NCBI GenBank assembly: GCA_040758475.1
Contig: JBFLVN010000060.1
Span: forward strand, 1-15,634
Direction: 5' to 3'
Length of the DNA stretch: 15,634 nt
DNA from: JBFLVN01 sp040758475
GTDB lineage: Bacteria; JAGRBM01
Position 1 is the first letter of the stretch, and each line of letters opens with the position of its first letter. Below the pieces are notes generated by a model that saw nothing but the letters and a program-made list of their open reading frames with translations, had not been told where the DNA came from and ran no database searches. Position numbers and translations under genes: made by a program. This document shows, in pieces, positions 13,569 to 15,634 of the stretch.

Positions 13569-14216
13569 TTACTTTCGTTCTTCCAGACCCAGGCGGATGA
13601 AATTCTTCACTTCTTCCTTGCGGGCCGCGACGTTCTTGGGGGCGTAGAGGTCGCCGTCGATCATTTCTTCCCCGAAGTTCCCCGAGGCGAAGTGGAAGAG
13701 GGTCGCGCCGACGACGCTCTGGATGAAATGGCCGATGTGCTGGGGACGGAAGACGCCCGCGTTCGTGCCATCCTGGAGGGCCTGGATAAAGAACTGGATG
13801 ATCCGGGCCAGGTACTGCCCGTGGCGTTCGCGGAGTTCTTCGGGCGTAAGGCCCGCGTCCTCGAAGTCCCGCTCGATCATGGATCGGAGGAGAAGCTTCG
13901 CGGTCGTAGGGCGCTCGGCCAGGAAGTCGATCAACAGGTCGATCGTCTGGCCCACCCGCGTCCAGGGGCCCGCCTGGCGGTCCACCCGGGATTCAATCGA
14001 AATCCAAAGATGCTCGAAGAGACGCTCCAGCACGGCGGCGTAAAGTTCGATCTTTGTGGGAAAGTGGTGGAAGAGACTGGACTTGGAAAGGCCCACCCGC
14101 TCGGCGAGTTCCTGGAGCGAAGCCCCGGCGAAGCCGTGGTGGGCAAAAAGGCGCTCGGCTTCGTCCAGGATGCGGTCCTGGGTGGGGTGTCTGGCGACTA
14201 CGGCGGCCTCGCGCAT
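13569..14216 (-). CDS. TetR-family transcriptional regulator
   Basis: A TetR/AcrR-type repressor. The N-terminal helix-turn-helix is classical: ILDEAERLFAHHGFAGASLQ, ELAERVGLSKSSLFHHFPTK and ELYAAVLE (residues about 16-64 from the chosen start). The rest (about 70-205) is the helical ligand-binding and dimer domain, which has no conserved ligand motif. The ATG at 14216 is preferred because GAGG (14228-14225) lies 8 nt before it, giving 215 residues; an ATG at 14243 (224 residues) has no ribosome site but cannot be excluded. Two nearly identical palindromes in the promoter upstream are the likely operators, implying that it represses itself and the diiron gene 54 bp downstream until an effector, perhaps a lipid or aromatic compound, is bound. 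The effector is an inference only. Confidence 0.9.
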   Translation of the reverse strand: MREAAVVARHPTQDRILDEAERLFAHHGFAGASLQELAERVGLSKSSLFHHFPTKIELYAAVLERLFEHLWISIESRVDRQAGPWTRVGQTIDLLIDFLAERPTTAKLLLRSMIERDFEDAGLTPEELRERHGQYLARIIQFFIQALQDGTNAGVFRPQHIGHFIQSVVGATLFHFASGNFGEEMIDGDLYAPKNVAARKEEVKNFIRLGLEERK

Positions 14217-14250
14217 TCCCTTTGCCTCTATGACGGAGGGCATAAAAAAC

Positions 14251-14266
14251 CCGACCGATTGGTCGG
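14251..14266. promoter_or_regulatory. TetR operator 1
   Basis: Palindrome CCGACC-GATT-GGTCGG, lying over the predicted transcription start of the tetR operon. It is nearly identical to the second palindrome; the centres are 23 bp apart. Confidence 0.72.
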
Positions 14267-14267
14267 T

Positions 14268-14296
14268 AGATTACCGACCGACTGGTCGGTTGTCAA
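14268..14296 (-). promoter_or_regulatory. promoter of the tetR - diiron operon
   Basis: On the minus strand, a consensus TTGACA (14296-14291), a 17-nt spacer and TAATCT (14273-14268) would start transcription near 14261, giving a short leader before the ATG at 14243 or 14216. The spacer is almost entirely the second operator palindrome, so bound repressor would block RNA polymerase. Confidence 0.55.
14273..14290. promoter_or_regulatory. TetR operator 2
   Basis: Perfect palindromic arms ACCGACC-GACT-GGTCGGT with a 4-nt centre, filling the spacer between the -35 and -10 of the tetR operon promoter. The size and symmetry are typical of TetR-family operators. Confidence 0.75.
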
Positions 14297-14297
14297 T

Positions 14298-14323
14298 AAA
14301 AAAAGAGCCGGGAAAGCCCCGGC
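14298..14323 (-). terminator. terminator of the RCC1-repeat gene
   Basis: A stem GCCGGG / CCCGGC (14307-14312 with 14318-14323) with a 5-nt loop is followed on the minus strand by TCTTTTTTT. It starts about 57 nt after the stop of the RCC1-repeat gene and immediately precedes the tetR promoter, insulating it. Confidence 0.75.
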
Positions 14324-14379
14324 CCCGCAACCCCCTCCCTTCCAGGGGCCGCTTAACCAATTGATATCACTAACTTATT

Positions 14380-15634
14380 TCATGGAACTGCCGGAGAGAC
14401 ATGGTACTGGAGCCGGTCGCCTACGAGGCCGTTTAGGTCCGTCCCCCAGCACCAGATGGAACCGTCCGCCTTGGAAGCGCAGGTGGCGCTTGTCCCGGTG
14501 GAAACCTGGGACCAATCGAGATCGCCCAGGAATTCCTGGACGGGGACGAGGCTCTGGGAAGGGGAGTTATTACCCAGTTCACCAAAGGTGTTCGTCCCCC
14601 AGCACCAGAGCGTTCCATCCGTCTTCACGGCGCAGGTATGGGTGCTTCCGGCGGCTACCTGTGCCCAATCGAGGGCCGCCGAAAACTCCTGGACCGGTAC
14701 GGGGCTCGTATTGGTCGAATTATCCCCGAGCCGGCCGTTTCCGCCGTATCCCCAGCACCAGAGAGAATTATCCGTTTTTACGGCGCAGGTGTGATTGGCC
14801 CCCGCCGATACCTGTGCCCAATCCGCGGCCTGGGTGAATTCCTGGACCGGCACGGGACTCGGCGTAAAGGAATTATCCCCGAACTGGCCCGATGCGTTGG
14901 CGCCCCAGCACCAGAGAGAACCGCCCATCTTTATTGCACAGGTGTGGAAATCGCCCGCCGATACCTGCGCCCAATCGGTGGCTTGCGTAGCCTCTCGAAC
15001 GGGCGGGTATCCGCCCGTGGAGAGCCCATCACCCAGTTGCCCCGAGTCGCCCCGCCCCCAACACCAAAGCGACCCATCCGTCTTGATGGCGCAGGCGTGT
15101 TCGCCTCCCGCGGCGGTTTTCACCCAATCGCCTGCCAGCGTGGATTCCCGCACAGGGGCAGAAGCACCCGTGGGCAGATTGCTGCCGAGCTGCCCCTGGT
15201 CCCCCTTGCCCCAGCACCAAAGGGAGTGATCGTTCTTAACCGCGCACGTGTAACCGCCTGACGCGGAGAAACCGGTCCAATCGGCGGCCGCCGTGGCTTC
15301 GCGGACGGGGAGGAAGCGCTGGATGGTCGATCCATCACCAAGCTGGCCATCCTTGTTGCCAGCCCAGCACCAAAGAGAGCCGCCCGTCTTAAGGGCGCAG
15401 GCATGGGCGTATCCCAAGACGACGGGCCCGAAATCCGCGTCCATCGTCCGCTTGGGAACCGGGACGAGGCTCTTGCCGGTGGCGGGGTTGCCAAGTTGTC
15501 CGTCCCCGCCGTAGCCCCAGCACCAGAGCGTCCCGTCCCCTTGGAGGGCGCAGGTGTGGGTGCTTCCCGCCGCCACGCGCGTCCAGGCGGAAGCCGACTG
15601 CTCCCGCTCCGGAACGAGGACGTTGGCGCCATCG
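14380..15634 (-). CDS. RCC1-repeat (beta-propeller) protein, N-terminus cut by window edge
   Basis: The frame is open from the right edge to the TGA at 14380-14382, so the true start lies outside the window. A GTG at 15576 could be read as a start, but the repeat pattern continues in frame upstream of it (VLVPEREQSASAWTRV). At least eight tandem repeats of about 51 residues are visible, each reading roughly DWxQVSAGxxHTCAxKxDGS, then LWCWGxGxxGQLGDxS and PVQEF. This is the RCC1/ALPHA-tubulin-suppressor-like type that folds into a seven-bladed propeller or longer array. Each repeat carries two cysteines (HTCA and LWCW), a pattern typical of exported bacterial RCC1-like proteins. The last repeat is degenerate (STGTSATCASKADGS, then LVGDRLQYHV). 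Known roles are binding surfaces rather than catalysis. A signal peptide would be expected outside the window. Confidence 0.9.
   Translation of the reverse strand, partial: DGANVLVPEREQSASAWTRVAAGSTHTCALQGDGTLWCWGYGGDGQLGNPATGKSLVPVPKRTMDADFGPVVLGYAHACALKTGGSLWCWAGNKDGQLGDGSTIQRFLPVREATAAADWTGFSASGGYTCAVKNDHSLWCWGKGDQGQLGSNLPTGASAPVRESTLAGDWVKTAAGGEHACAIKTDGSLWCWGRGDSGQLGDGLSTGGYPPVREATQATDWAQVSAGDFHTCAIKMGGSLWCWGANASGQFGDNSFTPSPVPVQEFTQAADWAQVSAGANHTCAVKTDNSLWCWGYGGNGRLGDNSTNTSPVPVQEFSAALDWAQVAAGSTHTCAVKTDGTLWCWGTNTFGELGNNSPSQSLVPVQEFLGDLDWSQVSTGTSATCASKADGSIWCWGTDLNGLVGDRLQYHVSPAVP

Noticed and set aside
12384..14837. An 817-codon open frame on the plus strand
   Set aside because: It is antisense to the diiron, tetR and RCC1 genes and crosses two terminators and the tetR operators. 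Its translation is rich in His, Arg, Gly and Glu without any domain, as expected of a shadow frame in GC-rich DNA.

Overview
The window is about 15.6 kb of GC-rich, densely coded bacterial DNA. It carries lipoprotein signal sequences with L-x-G-C lipoboxes, factor-independent terminators and sigma70-like promoters, and I see no rRNA, tRNA, transposase, phage gene or CRISPR array. Several small lipoproteins, an Ig-like lipoprotein and an RCC1-repeat protein suggest a Gram-negative lineage, probably uncultivated and perhaps deltaproteobacterial or myxobacterial in the broad sense. That placement is an inference; no marker gene here fixes the phylum.

Left part (1-3618, minus strand): an Ig-like lipoprotein with its own terminator; then a ThDP-dependent enzyme followed 20 bp later by an isochorismatase-family hydrolase; then a ferritin-like diiron protein whose C-terminus runs off the left edge. 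Middle part (3777-8096, plus strand): a structured leader, a two-motif CDGSH iron-sulfur protein, the DNA repair glycosylase MutY, a lipid-anchored alpha/beta hydrolase, an unknown cysteine-rich secreted protein of lower GC content, and a ketopantoate-reductase-like oxidoreductase. A lipoprotein gene on the minus strand (8106-9095) converges on this run.

The region 9096-9791 is non-coding and rich in repeats. It has a five-hairpin palindromic element (9346-9438) and an array of degenerate repeats, each combining a run of seven A with TGATCA-rich words (9557-9705). To its right (minus strand) are a second diiron protein and a patatin-like phospholipase. Next is a HicA/HicB toxin-antitoxin pair in an unusual tail-to-tail arrangement with overlapping stop codons and a separate promoter for each gene.

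Right part (12351-14323, minus strand): a TetR-family regulator and a third diiron protein form a two-gene operon. Its promoter contains two near-identical palindromes, one filling the -35/-10 spacer, which points to autorepression. An RCC1-repeat protein with at least eight repeats runs off the right edge.

The most striking items are the convergent hicA/hicB pair, the A7/TGATCA repeat array, and three separate diiron proteins within 14 kb, one under a TetR switch. Several hydrolases and lipid-related enzymes accompany the diiron genes, but the sequence does not establish a shared pathway.
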